Shown piece by piece: positions 34,665-43,377 of a stretch of DNA of 64,000 nucleotides. The notes under the pieces are model-generated. The model was not told the DNA's origin. It searched no databases and saw nothing but the letters and a program-made list of their open reading frames with translations. This DNA comes from OLB7 sp966250335. Lineage in GTDB: Bacteria; Bacteroidota; Ignavibacteria; OLB7. A program made the position numbers and the translations under genes. The first letter of the stretch is position 1. Each line of letters starts with the position of its first letter. The DNA lies in assembly GCA_966250335.1 (NCBI GenBank), contig CBINGZ010000003.1, positions 124,001 to 188,000 on the forward strand. Reading direction: 5' to 3'.

Positions 34665-37013
34665 TCAATGCTCCTCGATCGCCTGCAGCTCCACGTTGGT
34701 GCGGCGGAGGCGTTCGGAGATGGCGAGAGCGAGACGGGCCATGACCCTGGTTCCGCTCGACTCCCCTCCGTCCGATTCGATCTGCTCCTCGAAGAGAGAT
34801 CGCGAGAGGATGTAAAGATCGGTCCTCACCGTGGCGACGACGTCGGCCGATCGTACCGTGCGATCGAGGAAGGAGAGCTCGCCGAAGAAATCCCCCGTTC
34901 CGATTGTTGCGATATGATGACTCTTGTTCGCGTTCAGCGGCAGCAGGATGCGGACGCTCCCGCGCCGTATCAGGAAGAGTTCATCCCCCTCATCTCCACG
35001 TCCGCAGACCTTCTCCCCCGGCTTCACCGAGAGTTCACGAAGCGAGGCGGAGAGCCTGTCGAGCGTATCGCGATCGAGTCCGTTGAAGAGCTCGAAGTCG
35101 GTCGGCTCCAGCAGTCGGTCATCCTTCTCCCTGGAGAGCCCGGCCGATTCCAGCAGACGTTCCTCCATCCACTCCAGAGCGTCCCCCGCCTTCTCGGAGA
35201 TGATGATATCCTCCTTTCCGTCGGCTCCCTCCAGGCGGGTGAGGTGGTGATGGAAATAGGGGCGGTCGAGCAGGTCGGAGGGGATGCGGCTCAGGAGGAG
35301 ACGGCCGCCATGTTCGGCGAGCTGGGCGTGCATCTGTTCAAACAGACGCATCGCCGTGGAGTCCATCGAGAGGACTCTGCGCATGTCGAGCAGGATGTAG
35401 CGCGCCCCGCGCAGCTCCGGTTCGAGCTGGCTCACGAGCTGGTCGACGGTGCCGAAGAAGAGATTCCCCTGAAGCTCGCAGACGATGCCGAGATCTCCCA
35501 GCCTGTCGAGCGCCGCGCGTTCGGTCGGAATGCGACGTGTCTTGGAGGAGACCCGGCAGAGATCCGACTTCCGCCTGATGACCGGGCTCTGGATCTGATC
35601 ACGCAGGAAGAGAAGGATCGCCAGGCCGATGCCGACGGCCGACGCGGCGATCAGGTCGACCGTCGCGGCGGTGACGATCACCATGGCGGTGACGGCGAAA
35701 TCGAGACGTCCCATCGGATAGCGAAGCATCCGGAACATCGACCTGTCGAACATCCGCCAGGCGATGACCAGCAGAATACCTGCCAGGACGCCGATCGGAA
35801 CCCAGGCGATCAATCCCCCCAGCAGCAGGAAGGCAAGCAGCACGAAGGTCCCGGCAAAGACCCCGGACCAGGGGGTGGAGCCGCCGCTGGTCATGTTCAC
35901 CAGGGTGGGACCGCTCGTGCCGCTCCCCGGCATCCCGCCGATGAGCGACGAGACGAGATTGCCGATCCCCTGTCCTATCAGCTCGCGATCCGAGTTGTGT
36001 CGCCGCCGGGTGAGGACATCCAGGATCACGCAGGTCTTGAGCGTGTCGATGGAAAGAACGACGGAGAGGGTGACCGCGGGGATGACGATCATTCTGACCG
36101 AGGGGATATCGAGCGTGAAGATCGATGTGATCCTCTCCCCGAGTCCCTCGACGAACGTGCCGGAGGAGCCGATGGGGCCGATCACCAGCGGGTTCCCGTT
36201 CAGCTCGAACAGCCCCGGCGAGAAGAGTCCGATGACGAGATAGGCGATCCATCCGCCGAGCAGGGCGAGCACCGGCCCCGGAACCTTGTCGGTGAGCCGC
36301 GGGGCGGCTCCCATGATCGTCATGGTGACCAGGCCGACCGCCAGTCCCTCCCATTTCCAGAGATCGGGAATGATGAGCCCCTCGAAGATGTTCGTTCCCG
36401 GAGGAAGCCCGAAGAGGCGGGGGAGCTGTCCGATCGCGATCAGCACTCCGACGCCGGAGAGATAGCCGCTGACGACGGGATAGGGGATGAACTTTATCAG
36501 ACGTCCCCCGCCGATCAGACCGTAGACGATCTGAAGGCCGGAGGAGAGGAGCATCGTGAGGAGGATCAGGAGCGGAATCAGAGCGGGGTCGAACGTCCCC
36601 CCTTCCAGCCGCGACAGATAGACTCCGACAAGCGCCGAGAGAACGGCGGCGGCGGGGGCGCTCGGCGCCGAGATCAGCCCTCCGGTGCGGCCGATGATCG
36701 GGGAGATGATCCCGAGCGCGGCGGCCCCCAGGATGCCGGCCAGCGCCCCCTGGGCCGCGTACTCCGGTCCCAGCGCGGTGTAGACCAGCACGCCGTAGGC
36801 GATGGAGGAGGGGAGCGCCACGAGCATGGCGGCGAGTCCGCCCCACAGGTCGCCGGCACGGATCGATCCTCCCTTCCCTCCCCCGATCCCGCCCGAAACG
36901 AGACGAGCCCGCGCCCTGCGGACCGTTGCGGCGATTCGTCTCCGTTCCGAGCCTTCCGCCTCTCTGGAACGGCGTTCAAGGCCGGGGTCGTCGGTCGCCG
37001 AAGATCTGTTCAT
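34665..37013 (-). CDS. SulP anion transporter fused to STAS and cyclic-nucleotide-binding domains
   Basis: 782 residues in three parts. Residues about 60-465 are a SulP transporter core with many membrane helices (LPSSIAYGVLVYTALGPEYA, GGMPGSGTSGPTLVNMTSGG), moving anions such as sulfate or bicarbonate. A STAS domain lies at about 490-600 (ILLDMRRVLSMDSTAMRLF). A cyclic-nucleotide-binding domain lies at about 650-770, with GDFFGELSFLD and RSADVVA where the phosphate-binding cassette (GE...R) is expected. Transport may therefore respond to cAMP or a similar signal, although the cassette is only partly standard. ATG 37013 (MNRSS) was chosen over a TTG at 37058. No binding-protein gene is adjacent. 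Confidence 0.9.
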   Translation of the reverse strand: MNRSSATDDPGLERRSREAEGSERRRIAATVRRARARLVSGGIGGGKGGSIRAGDLWGGLAAMLVALPSSIAYGVLVYTALGPEYAAQGALAGILGAAALGIISPIIGRTGGLISAPSAPAAAVLSALVGVYLSRLEGGTFDPALIPLLILLTMLLSSGLQIVYGLIGGGRLIKFIPYPVVSGYLSGVGVLIAIGQLPRLFGLPPGTNIFEGLIIPDLWKWEGLAVGLVTMTIMGAAPRLTDKVPGPVLALLGGWIAYLVIGLFSPGLFELNGNPLVIGPIGSSGTFVEGLGERITSIFTLDIPSVRMIVIPAVTLSVVLSIDTLKTCVILDVLTRRRHNSDRELIGQGIGNLVSSLIGGMPGSGTSGPTLVNMTSGGSTPWSGVFAGTFVLLAFLLLGGLIAWVPIGVLAGILLVIAWRMFDRSMFRMLRYPMGRLDFAVTAMVIVTAATVDLIAASAVGIGLAILLFLRDQIQSPVIRRKSDLCRVSSKTRRIPTERAALDRLGDLGIVCELQGNLFFGTVDQLVSQLEPELRGARYILLDMRRVLSMDSTAMRLFEQMHAQLAEHGGRLLLSRIPSDLLDRPYFHHHLTRLEGADGKEDIIISEKAGDALEWMEERLLESAGLSREKDDRLLEPTDFELFNGLDRDTLDRLSASLRELSVKPGEKVCGRGDEGDELFLIRRGSVRILLPLNANKSHHIATIGTGDFFGELSFLDRTVRSADVVATVRTDLYILSRSLFEEQIESDGGESSGTRVMARLALAISERLRRTNVELQAIEEH

Positions 37014-37308
37014 GCTGAGAGTGGAGAGATCGATATTCACTGGCTGCACGAACGACAAGTTAATCCTCCGGATCGGCGCTGCGATCCGATGTTATGAATC
37101 GATAACATGACCCCCTCTTCCGTGCGGCGACGGTTTCCAGCTTCGGCGGATCGGAGAGGGACGGCGCCGATCGTGGCGCAGGATGATCTATACAGGGGGT
37201 GATGCCGGGGGGATCATGAAAACAGAGATCAGGCTCGCATATTCGCCGAACCTCCTCCTCCGACCGGCGATAGATACCTCTTTGTCGTTCAACCATACCC
37301 TCAGGATA

Positions 37309-37656
37309 ATGACGTCACGCACCGGAAACTCTTCCGAGCCCCGCATGGTGATCGCCGTCTACCGGCCGAACGAGGGCCTGACGGCGGAGCTGCTCGACTG
37401 CGTCCGCGATCACCTTCCGCTCCTCCGTGCGCAGGGACTGGTCACCGATCGGGAACCGGTCATCATGCAGGCGGAGGACGGCTCTCTGATCGAGATCTTC
37501 GAATGGAGATCGGAGGCGGCCGTGGAGCAGGCGCACAACAATCCCGCGGTCCTGGCGCTCTGGGAGCGGTTCGGGGCGTGCTGCAACTATACGCCGCTGG
37601 CCGGGCTGGAGGAGTCGCACCACCCGTTCGCCCACTTCAGGCGGATAGAGGTGTAG
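37309..37656 (+). CDS. Small dimeric alpha/beta-barrel-like protein
   Basis: 115 residues. ATG 37309 follows CAGGATA. The pattern MVIAVYRPNEGLTAELLD, EPVIMQAEDGSLIEIFEWRS, then NNPAVLALWERFG and FAHFRRIEV suggests a ferredoxin-like fold of the ABM/stress-responsive dimeric barrel type. Relatives are mostly uncharacterised. It has no export signal. A longer in-frame start (37183) would add Arg/Leu-rich residues and is not preferred. It converges with the GNAT gene, 18 bases away. Confidence 0.75.
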   Translation: MTSRTGNSSEPRMVIAVYRPNEGLTAELLDCVRDHLPLLRAQGLVTDREPVIMQAEDGSLIEIFEWRSEAAVEQAHNNPAVLALWERFGACCNYTPLAGLEESHHPFAHFRRIEV

Positions 37657-37674
37657 CGGAGCGTCGTCCGGTTC

Positions 37675-38205
37675 CTACTCCGCGTCCCGCAGGTAGAGCA
37701 CCATCTGCGCCTTCGCATAATATCGTCCCTCGACCTTGATGGCGCGTTCGTACATGCCGTAGACGATAAAGCCCAGCGACCTGTAGAGGCTGACGGCATG
37801 TTCGTTGGAGGCGGTCACGGTCAGGGTGATCTGTTCCAGTCCCGGAAGGGCGGCGGCCCGGTCGAGAGAGGCCCGCATCAGCGCGCGTCCGATCCCCTGC
37901 GAAGCCGCTTCCCTCACCACGTACATCCCCGCGATATGCGCGGCATGTCGTTCCTTCCCTCGCCTCCTCCTCGTCAGATCGACGGTTCCGACAAGCTCTC
38001 CCGATTCCGAGAACGCGCCAAGGAGGAAATCGTCCGGCGCGTCCGGCCCATGATCCAGCCGTTCCTCGGCCCATGAGAGCGGCTGCTCCGCATTCTCCTC
38101 GTACGACGATGTAAATGCGTCGGGATGTTCCCGAAGCATGCGGAGCCGCACGGCATGGTAGGCCGGGGCGTCCGAGCGGGTAAGGGGGCGGATGGAGACC
38201 TTCAT
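37675..38205 (-). CDS. GNAT-family N-acetyltransferase
   Basis: 176 residues. It starts with the typical IRPLTRSDAPAYHAVRLRML and has the acetyl-CoA-binding motif A, GMYVVREAASQGIGRALM, with the Q/R-x-x-G-x-G/A pattern (SQGIGRA). Motif B, NEHAVSLYRSLGFIVYG, follows. It transfers an acetyl group from acetyl-CoA to an unknown amine; the RimI/RimJ-like core is too general to name a substrate. It is cytoplasmic, monocistronic or read after the T9SS-type gene to its right. Confidence 0.88.
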   Translation of the reverse strand: MKVSIRPLTRSDAPAYHAVRLRMLREHPDAFTSSYEENAEQPLSWAEERLDHGPDAPDDFLLGAFSESGELVGTVDLTRRRRGKERHAAHIAGMYVVREAASQGIGRALMRASLDRAAALPGLEQITLTVTASNEHAVSLYRSLGFIVYGMYERAIKVEGRYYAKAQMVLYLRDAE

Positions 38206-38237
38206 GGGGAGAACCGTAGTAATTGATTCGGAGTCCG

Positions 38238-39662
38238 TTACGTCCTCTTCACGAACCGCCCGAAGCGCATTCCTTCCTTCGTTCGGACCCGAAGCGCATA
38301 GACTCCGGCGGGAAGGGCTGAGACGTCGATCTCGGTTCCGGATGATGATGTTCGGATAAAGGGAGGGATGAAGGTCCGGCCGAGGATGTCGGTCAGGAGG
38401 ATCGATCCCTCGGGGATGCTCTCGATGCCGTGCAGGGTGATCCGATCCGATGTCGGAGAGGGATAGAGAGCGAACTCCTCGACGGCCGGCACCGGGGTTG
38501 CGCTTGCACCGTCGTCCCCGTAGGTGAGGATCGTCACTCCCGTCCAGTTGGAGGCGAAGGGGATCAGCGCGCAGACGTAGGAGATGAAGATCTTGTCGCG
38601 ATGCAGCGCAATCCCCCACGACCCTCTGTCGTTCTCCGTGCCGCCGTACGCCCCGACGGAATCCGGGGAGGTGGGGTCGGCCACGTCGACGACGACCATG
38701 TCGCTCTTGCCGGTCGAGATGAAGAGAAGCTTCCGTTCCCTGTCGAACGCGATCTCGTTGGCGTGGACCGGGCTGGTGAACCAGTTGTTGTTCGGACATC
38801 CGTACGGGTTCCACCATCCGGTCAGGGTGATATGGCCCGTGTCGGCCACGTTCACGATCTCCATCCCGCAGTAGTCGACCGCGATATACGCAAGGGAATC
38901 CTCCACCACGATATTGTTGTACGCTCTCGGCAGACCGTTCATGATCGGGTTGGAGTATCGTCCGGTCTCCACCGGATTCTGCTTGTCGGCGATGTTGATG
39001 ATTCTGAGCCCTCCGGCGTCGTAGCAGAGGTAGACCAGGTCTCCGCGAACGGCGAGCCCGCGGGCGTTGTAGAGGTCGGGGTTGGGGTTCGGGGTCGGGT
39101 AGTCGATATCGGGGACGAAGCGTGAGAGGAATTCGAGCCTCCCTCTGGTCGAGATGCCCAGCACGACCAGTCCGTGCTTCATGGCTCCCAGGTAGACGAA
39201 GTCTCCGTCGGCTCTGATGATTCCTGCTCCGCCCCCCGATTCCGGCAGCGTCCAGACGTGGGTCACGACGGGCGAGTAGGGATTGATCACGTCGACGACC
39301 GCCACACCGGGGCTCTGTCCGTCGCCGAAGTGGTTCCCGAGCGCCAGAAGGAGGTAGTTCCCGGTCTGGTCCACGCTCATCACCTCAAGGTGTTCGAACG
39401 AATCGATCGGGATGGCGCCGACCAGAACGGGAGCATCGATATTCAGGATGTCATAGATCCGCAGCCCCCCTTCCTTGCCGGCGACGTAGATGTAATGACG
39501 CTCGAACGCATCATACTTCATCGTCATGGTCATCTCGCCGCAGGTCGACGGGATATCGGCCCGATGCCGGATCTTCAGATCGGGAACGATCTGTGCCTGT
39601 ACGCCGGCGTGGGCCGCCGCAAGAAGAGCCGTCAGAAGCAGGATCGTGAAACCGGGTCGCAT
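38238..39662 (-). CDS. LVIVD-repeat secreted protein with T9SS-type sorting domain
   Basis: 474 residues. ATG 39662 has an excellent AGGAGG ribosome site 5 bases upstream. A signal peptide (FTILLLTALLAAAHAGVQAQ) is followed by a beta-propeller of LVIVD-type repeats: RIYDILNIDAPVLVGAI, VAVVDVINPYSPVVTHVW, LRIINIADKQNPVETGRYS and MVVVDVADPTSPDSVGAYGG. The last about 75 residues are a T9SS type A-like sorting domain (FALYPSPTSDRITLHGI, ILGRTF, LPAGVYALRV, RFGRFVKR). It is expected to be exported through the Sec and T9SS systems to the surface. The function of such propellers is mostly unknown. Confidence 0.88.
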   Translation of the reverse strand: MRPGFTILLLTALLAAAHAGVQAQIVPDLKIRHRADIPSTCGEMTMTMKYDAFERHYIYVAGKEGGLRIYDILNIDAPVLVGAIPIDSFEHLEVMSVDQTGNYLLLALGNHFGDGQSPGVAVVDVINPYSPVVTHVWTLPESGGGAGIIRADGDFVYLGAMKHGLVVLGISTRGRLEFLSRFVPDIDYPTPNPNPDLYNARGLAVRGDLVYLCYDAGGLRIINIADKQNPVETGRYSNPIMNGLPRAYNNIVVEDSLAYIAVDYCGMEIVNVADTGHITLTGWWNPYGCPNNNWFTSPVHANEIAFDRERKLLFISTGKSDMVVVDVADPTSPDSVGAYGGTENDRGSWGIALHRDKIFISYVCALIPFASNWTGVTILTYGDDGASATPVPAVEEFALYPSPTSDRITLHGIESIPEGSILLTDILGRTFIPPFIRTSSSGTEIDVSALPAGVYALRVRTKEGMRFGRFVKRT

Positions 39663-39770
39663 GTGGTACCTCCTGTGCCGGAACAATATGTTGAGCGTCG
39701 ACCGCGCAGACAACCCCCGCGGCCGTCCCGTTACGAGATTATGCCCGGATCGTCGAACAGGGGAGAGCGG

Positions 39771-39800
39771 TTGCTTTGCAGCGCGGGGCGGTTCTAACTT
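39771..39800 (+). promoter_or_regulatory. Candidate promoter for the beta-helix gene
   Basis: TTGCTT (39771-39776) is followed after 18 bp by TAACTT (39795-39800), 47 bp before ATG 39847. TTTG at 39775 overlaps the first box. Both boxes are moderate matches. Confidence 0.4.
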
Positions 39801-39846
39801 ACGGTCCCCCCGTGTATCAACGCTCACTCCATCTCAGGAGACCCGC

Positions 39847-41346
39847 ATGAAGCTTCGACTCCTTCTCCCTCTCTTCCTTCTCCTCTCCGCCGCCGCGACC
39901 GCGCGGACCCTTGAAGTTCGTGCCGGCGGCGCCTATCCCGGTCTGCTCCAGGCCGCCGCGGCCGCTCTTCCGGGGGATACGATATTGTTTCGTTCGGGGG
40001 TCTATGCGGGGGGACAACATATCGAGAACCTTCAGGGAACCGCCGAGGGGTGGATCACCGTCATGGCCGAAGGGGAAGTGATCGTGCGCGGCGGGGGGAA
40101 CGCCTGGCAGCTCAGCGACCCGGCATATCTCCGGATCATCGGGTTCGTGATGGAACAGCAGACCGGCAACGGACTGAACATCGACGACGGCGGCAGCTTC
40201 GGCACACCGGCGCATCATATCGTGATAGAAGGATGCGAATGGCGCGGCATCAGCGCCACCGGCAACAACGATCTGCTGAAGATGTCGGGGGTGGACAGCT
40301 TCGAGGTGCGGAACTGCCGGTTCATGGATGGCGCGGCGGGAGGAAGCATGATCGATATGGTGGGATGTCACTACGGCAGCTTCATCGAAAACAGCTTCGA
40401 GCGCGCCGGCTCCAACGCAATCCAGTCGAAGGGGGGAACCAGCGATATCATCATCACACGGAACAGCTTCGTCAACGCCGGACAGCGTTCGCTGAATATC
40501 GGCGGCTCCACCGGCCTTGATTTCTTCCGCCCGTTGAACGCCAACTATGAGGCCGCGCGGGTCCTGGTCTACGGCAATACCTTCGTCGGTTCCGATGCTC
40601 CGATCGCCTTCGTCGGAGCCGTGAACTGCGCTGTGATGAATAACACGATCTATCTCCCCAGCCGCTGGGCGATCCGTATTCTTCAGGAGTCGACGGACGC
40701 CAGATTCCTCCCGTGCGGCGACAACATCTTCGCCAACAATATCGTGGTGGTCAACAATGCGGGGGCCGGAGTGACTCTCAACATCGGACCGAACACGGCG
40801 CCGGAGACCTTCAGGTTCACCAGCAACCTCTGGTACAACGTCGATAATCCGTCATGGGGCGGACCGACGCTGCCGGTCCCTGAGTCGGCGTCGATACTCC
40901 GTCGCGATCCGATGCTGACCTCGCCGCCGGACGATCTCTCGCTCAGGCCCGGCTCCCCGGCGATCGGCGTGGGGACGGCGTTCCCGGAGATCGCACTGGA
41001 CCACAACGCGCGGCCGTTCGCCGATCCCCCCTCGATCGGAGCCTATGAGGGAAGGATGTCGTCAACCTCGGTCGAGCGGGCGCCCGGTTCCACTGGATCG
41101 ATAGCGGTCGTCGTCGGGCCGGCCGGAGACCATGCGACGGCGACCTTCACCCTGCCCGCGGCCGGAATCGTTGAAGTCTCGATCTACGATATGCGGGGCG
41201 AGCGGGCCCTGAGCCGTGAGGAGCGTCGCGAGGCGGGCGCCGGAACTCTCCGCATCCCGCTGGAGAACCTCACGTCCGGCACATATCTTCTCACGATCCG
41301 CTCTGGAGAAGAGTCGTTCGCTCGAACGATCGCGATACGTCGGTAG
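39847..41346 (+). CDS. Secreted parallel beta-helix protein with T9SS-type sorting domain
   Basis: 499 residues. Ribosome site AGGAGA precedes ATG 39847. A signal peptide (LRLLLPLFLLLSAAATA) precedes a right-handed beta-helix of the pectate-lyase/PbH1 kind, with repeated rungs such as IVIEGCEWRGISATGNNDLL, FEVRNCRFMDGAAGGSMI and DIIITRNSFVNAGQRSL, from about residue 45 to 385. It then has a DUF1565-like stretch ending in PSIGAYEG. The final about 85 residues are a T9SS type A-like sorting domain (GIVEVSIYDMRGERALS, LTSGTYLLTIRSG, FARTIAIRR). It probably binds or cleaves a polysaccharide at the surface, but no catalytic residue can be assigned. Confidence 0.88.
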   Translation: MKLRLLLPLFLLLSAAATARTLEVRAGGAYPGLLQAAAAALPGDTILFRSGVYAGGQHIENLQGTAEGWITVMAEGEVIVRGGGNAWQLSDPAYLRIIGFVMEQQTGNGLNIDDGGSFGTPAHHIVIEGCEWRGISATGNNDLLKMSGVDSFEVRNCRFMDGAAGGSMIDMVGCHYGSFIENSFERAGSNAIQSKGGTSDIIITRNSFVNAGQRSLNIGGSTGLDFFRPLNANYEAARVLVYGNTFVGSDAPIAFVGAVNCAVMNNTIYLPSRWAIRILQESTDARFLPCGDNIFANNIVVVNNAGAGVTLNIGPNTAPETFRFTSNLWYNVDNPSWGGPTLPVPESASILRRDPMLTSPPDDLSLRPGSPAIGVGTAFPEIALDHNARPFADPPSIGAYEGRMSSTSVERAPGSTGSIAVVVGPAGDHATATFTLPAAGIVEVSIYDMRGERALSREERREAGAGTLRIPLENLTSGTYLLTIRSGEESFARTIAIRR

Positions 41347-41650
41347 GAGGGAAGTATCCCCGCAACGCTCGTTTCCCTGCCCCATAACAGCATGGAACGA
41401 CCGGGGCGGGAAGGGAGCCGCACCCGCCGGCCCTGCCGGCATGTCGTGCGGTTCCTATCCCGATTATCCCCGGCCGATCCGGACAGACCTCGGTCTGCGG
41501 CAAAGATGCCGGATCGGGGCGGCCGGGGCACTACTGATTAATTACTGAGGGTGCTTCGCAGCTTTCCGGAATCCTCGTTTCTCCATCCGTGCGGGCAATC
41601 CCGGCGAAGAAACGATCAATCAAGAAGTACACATCATCCTGATAATCCCC
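41347..41650. other. Gene-free stretch with one imperfect hairpin
   Basis: 304 bp between two same-strand secreted-protein genes. It contains the hairpin at 41415-41454 and a short AT-richer patch near 41530-41545. No gene is supported. Confidence 0.5.
41415..41454. repeat. Imperfect nested hairpin
   Basis: GAGCCGCAC (41415-41423) pairs with GTGCGGTTC (41446-41454) with one mismatch, and inside it GCCGGC (41426-41431) pairs with GCCGGC (41435-41440). It could be a terminator for the gene ending at 41346; no T-run is present. Confidence 0.4.
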
Positions 41651-43342
41651 ATGAAGGCTTTTTTCGGTTCTCTTCTCCTGTCCGTTCTGTTTTCTCTCGC
41701 GGCGATCTGTTCACAAGCCCAGACGCCGGACTCCACTGCCGAGTGGGTGGTGCATCCGCCCGGCCTGGGCGGAGATCAGATCGGCGGCATGGTTATGGAT
41801 GACTCCGGGAATATCTATATCGCGGGGGGATTTAATTATGAGATGACCGTCGGGAATATCGTTCTGAACAGTCCCGGGGGAGCCGACGGTTTCATTATCA
41901 AGTACCGCCCCGACGGCGCCGTGATATGGGCCAGGCGCGCCGGAGGCGTTTCAGGGGATATGATCACCGGAATCGATCTCGACGATTCGGGCAATGTTTA
42001 CGTGACGGGAATGTTTAGCGATACCGCGGAATTCAATGACGTCTCGCTCGTGAGCGCCGGAGGGGTAGATGCCTTTGTTGCAAAGTATCGTCCCGACGGG
42101 ACGCTCGCGTGGGCGGTCTCGGCAGGAGGATCCACGATCATAGAAGACTGGGGGGATCATGGGCGGCTGATCAGGGTGGGGCCGAATGGTGATATCTATG
42201 TGGTCGGGATGTTCGTCGATCAGGCGGTTTTCGAGACGGACACGCTGATCGGCAGAGGGATAGCCGATCTCTTCATCGCCCGCTATCGTCCCGACGGCGG
42301 AGTGGTGTGGGCCTCCAGTGCCAAGGCCGGTCCCTACGCCTACCCTGGAGGAATAGCGGTCGACGACTCCGGCGCCGTTCTCATCCACGGCGCGTTGCCC
42401 GATACGATCGACTTCGGCGGCGTCTCCCTGATAAGCAAGGGGGAAGACGATATCTTCACGGCGAAGTACGGGGCCGATGGAACCTTTCAGTGGGCGAAAC
42501 AGGTCGGGGGAGCGGCGGAAGAGCGTTACGGCGACATTGCAATCGACCGGGGCGATAATATTATCGTGACAGGAGGCTTTGAGTTCATGGCCGATTTCAA
42601 TGACACCACCCTTGTCGGAACGGGGAATCGCGACGTGTTCCTGGCACGGTATGAGGCGGACGGCACGCTTACGTGGATACGGGGCTTCGGAGGAAGAGGT
42701 CTTGCCGAGGGAGACCGCATCGTACTCGACGAGAATGGGGAGACCTACATCCTGGGGTTGTTCGGGGAAACCCTCGATCTCGACGGGATCATCCTCACGG
42801 CGGAGAAGAATCGTGATAACCGATTCCTTGCAAAGCTCGACACGGGAGGAAAAGTGGAATGGGCGAGATACCTCTGCGATTATCGTAGTGCGAGGCTCGA
42901 TCATGTCGTTGTTCGTGGTGATGTCGTGTACGGAGCCGGATCGTTCGAGAAGACGATCGTGCTGGGTGGGGATACGCTGACATCGGCTGGGTCGACCGAT
43001 ATATTCGTCTGGAAATTTCCTCGCGTTCCGGCGGTGAGCGCCCTTCCCATGGAGGAATACGACGGAATGGGAGTCGATCTCGGAGCGCGCATCCTCGCAC
43101 TCCATCCGAACCCGGCCCGGGATCGGGCCTCCGTCGAGGTCGAGATGCCGGCGCCGGGGGTCGCGACGCTGGTCGTGACCGATCTGCTGGGAAGAACGAT
43201 CGCAACGCCGTTCAACGGCCGGCTCATGGGCGGCCGGACCGTTCTGGCGATCGATATCGGGGGGATGAGCGCGGGAAGCTATCTGGTACGGCTGCTGACC
43301 GAATCGGGGACACGGAGCGCGCGGCTGGTCGTCACGCCGTGA
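41651..43342 (+). CDS. SBBP-like beta-propeller secreted protein with T9SS-type sorting domain
   Basis: 563 residues. A signal peptide (MKAFFGSLLLSVLFSLAAIC, cleavage near SQAQ) leads to seven or so repeats of about 60 residues with the pattern D-x-G-N-x-Y-V-T-G-x-F ... DAFVAKYRPDGTLAWA, the SBBP/beta-propeller type found in secreted Bacteroidota proteins. The C-terminal about 85 residues are a T9SS type A-like sorting domain (ILALHPNPARDRASVEVEM, DLLGRTIATPFNG, SAGSYLVRLLTESGTRSARL). It is likely surface-displayed; the ligand is unknown. Confidence 0.88.
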   Translation: MKAFFGSLLLSVLFSLAAICSQAQTPDSTAEWVVHPPGLGGDQIGGMVMDDSGNIYIAGGFNYEMTVGNIVLNSPGGADGFIIKYRPDGAVIWARRAGGVSGDMITGIDLDDSGNVYVTGMFSDTAEFNDVSLVSAGGVDAFVAKYRPDGTLAWAVSAGGSTIIEDWGDHGRLIRVGPNGDIYVVGMFVDQAVFETDTLIGRGIADLFIARYRPDGGVVWASSAKAGPYAYPGGIAVDDSGAVLIHGALPDTIDFGGVSLISKGEDDIFTAKYGADGTFQWAKQVGGAAEERYGDIAIDRGDNIIVTGGFEFMADFNDTTLVGTGNRDVFLARYEADGTLTWIRGFGGRGLAEGDRIVLDENGETYILGLFGETLDLDGIILTAEKNRDNRFLAKLDTGGKVEWARYLCDYRSARLDHVVVRGDVVYGAGSFEKTIVLGGDTLTSAGSTDIFVWKFPRVPAVSALPMEEYDGMGVDLGARILALHPNPARDRASVEVEMPAPGVATLVVTDLLGRTIATPFNGRLMGGRTVLAIDIGGMSAGSYLVRLLTESGTRSARLVVTP

Positions 43343-43377
43343 TACGTATCGTGGTTCGATTGAAGCGGTCGGGGCCG

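Noticed and set aside
34668..37097. Long open frame opposite the SulP transporter gene
   Set aside because: The minus strand encodes a textbook SulP-STAS-CNBD protein; the plus-strand frame is low-complexity, charged and has no ribosome site.
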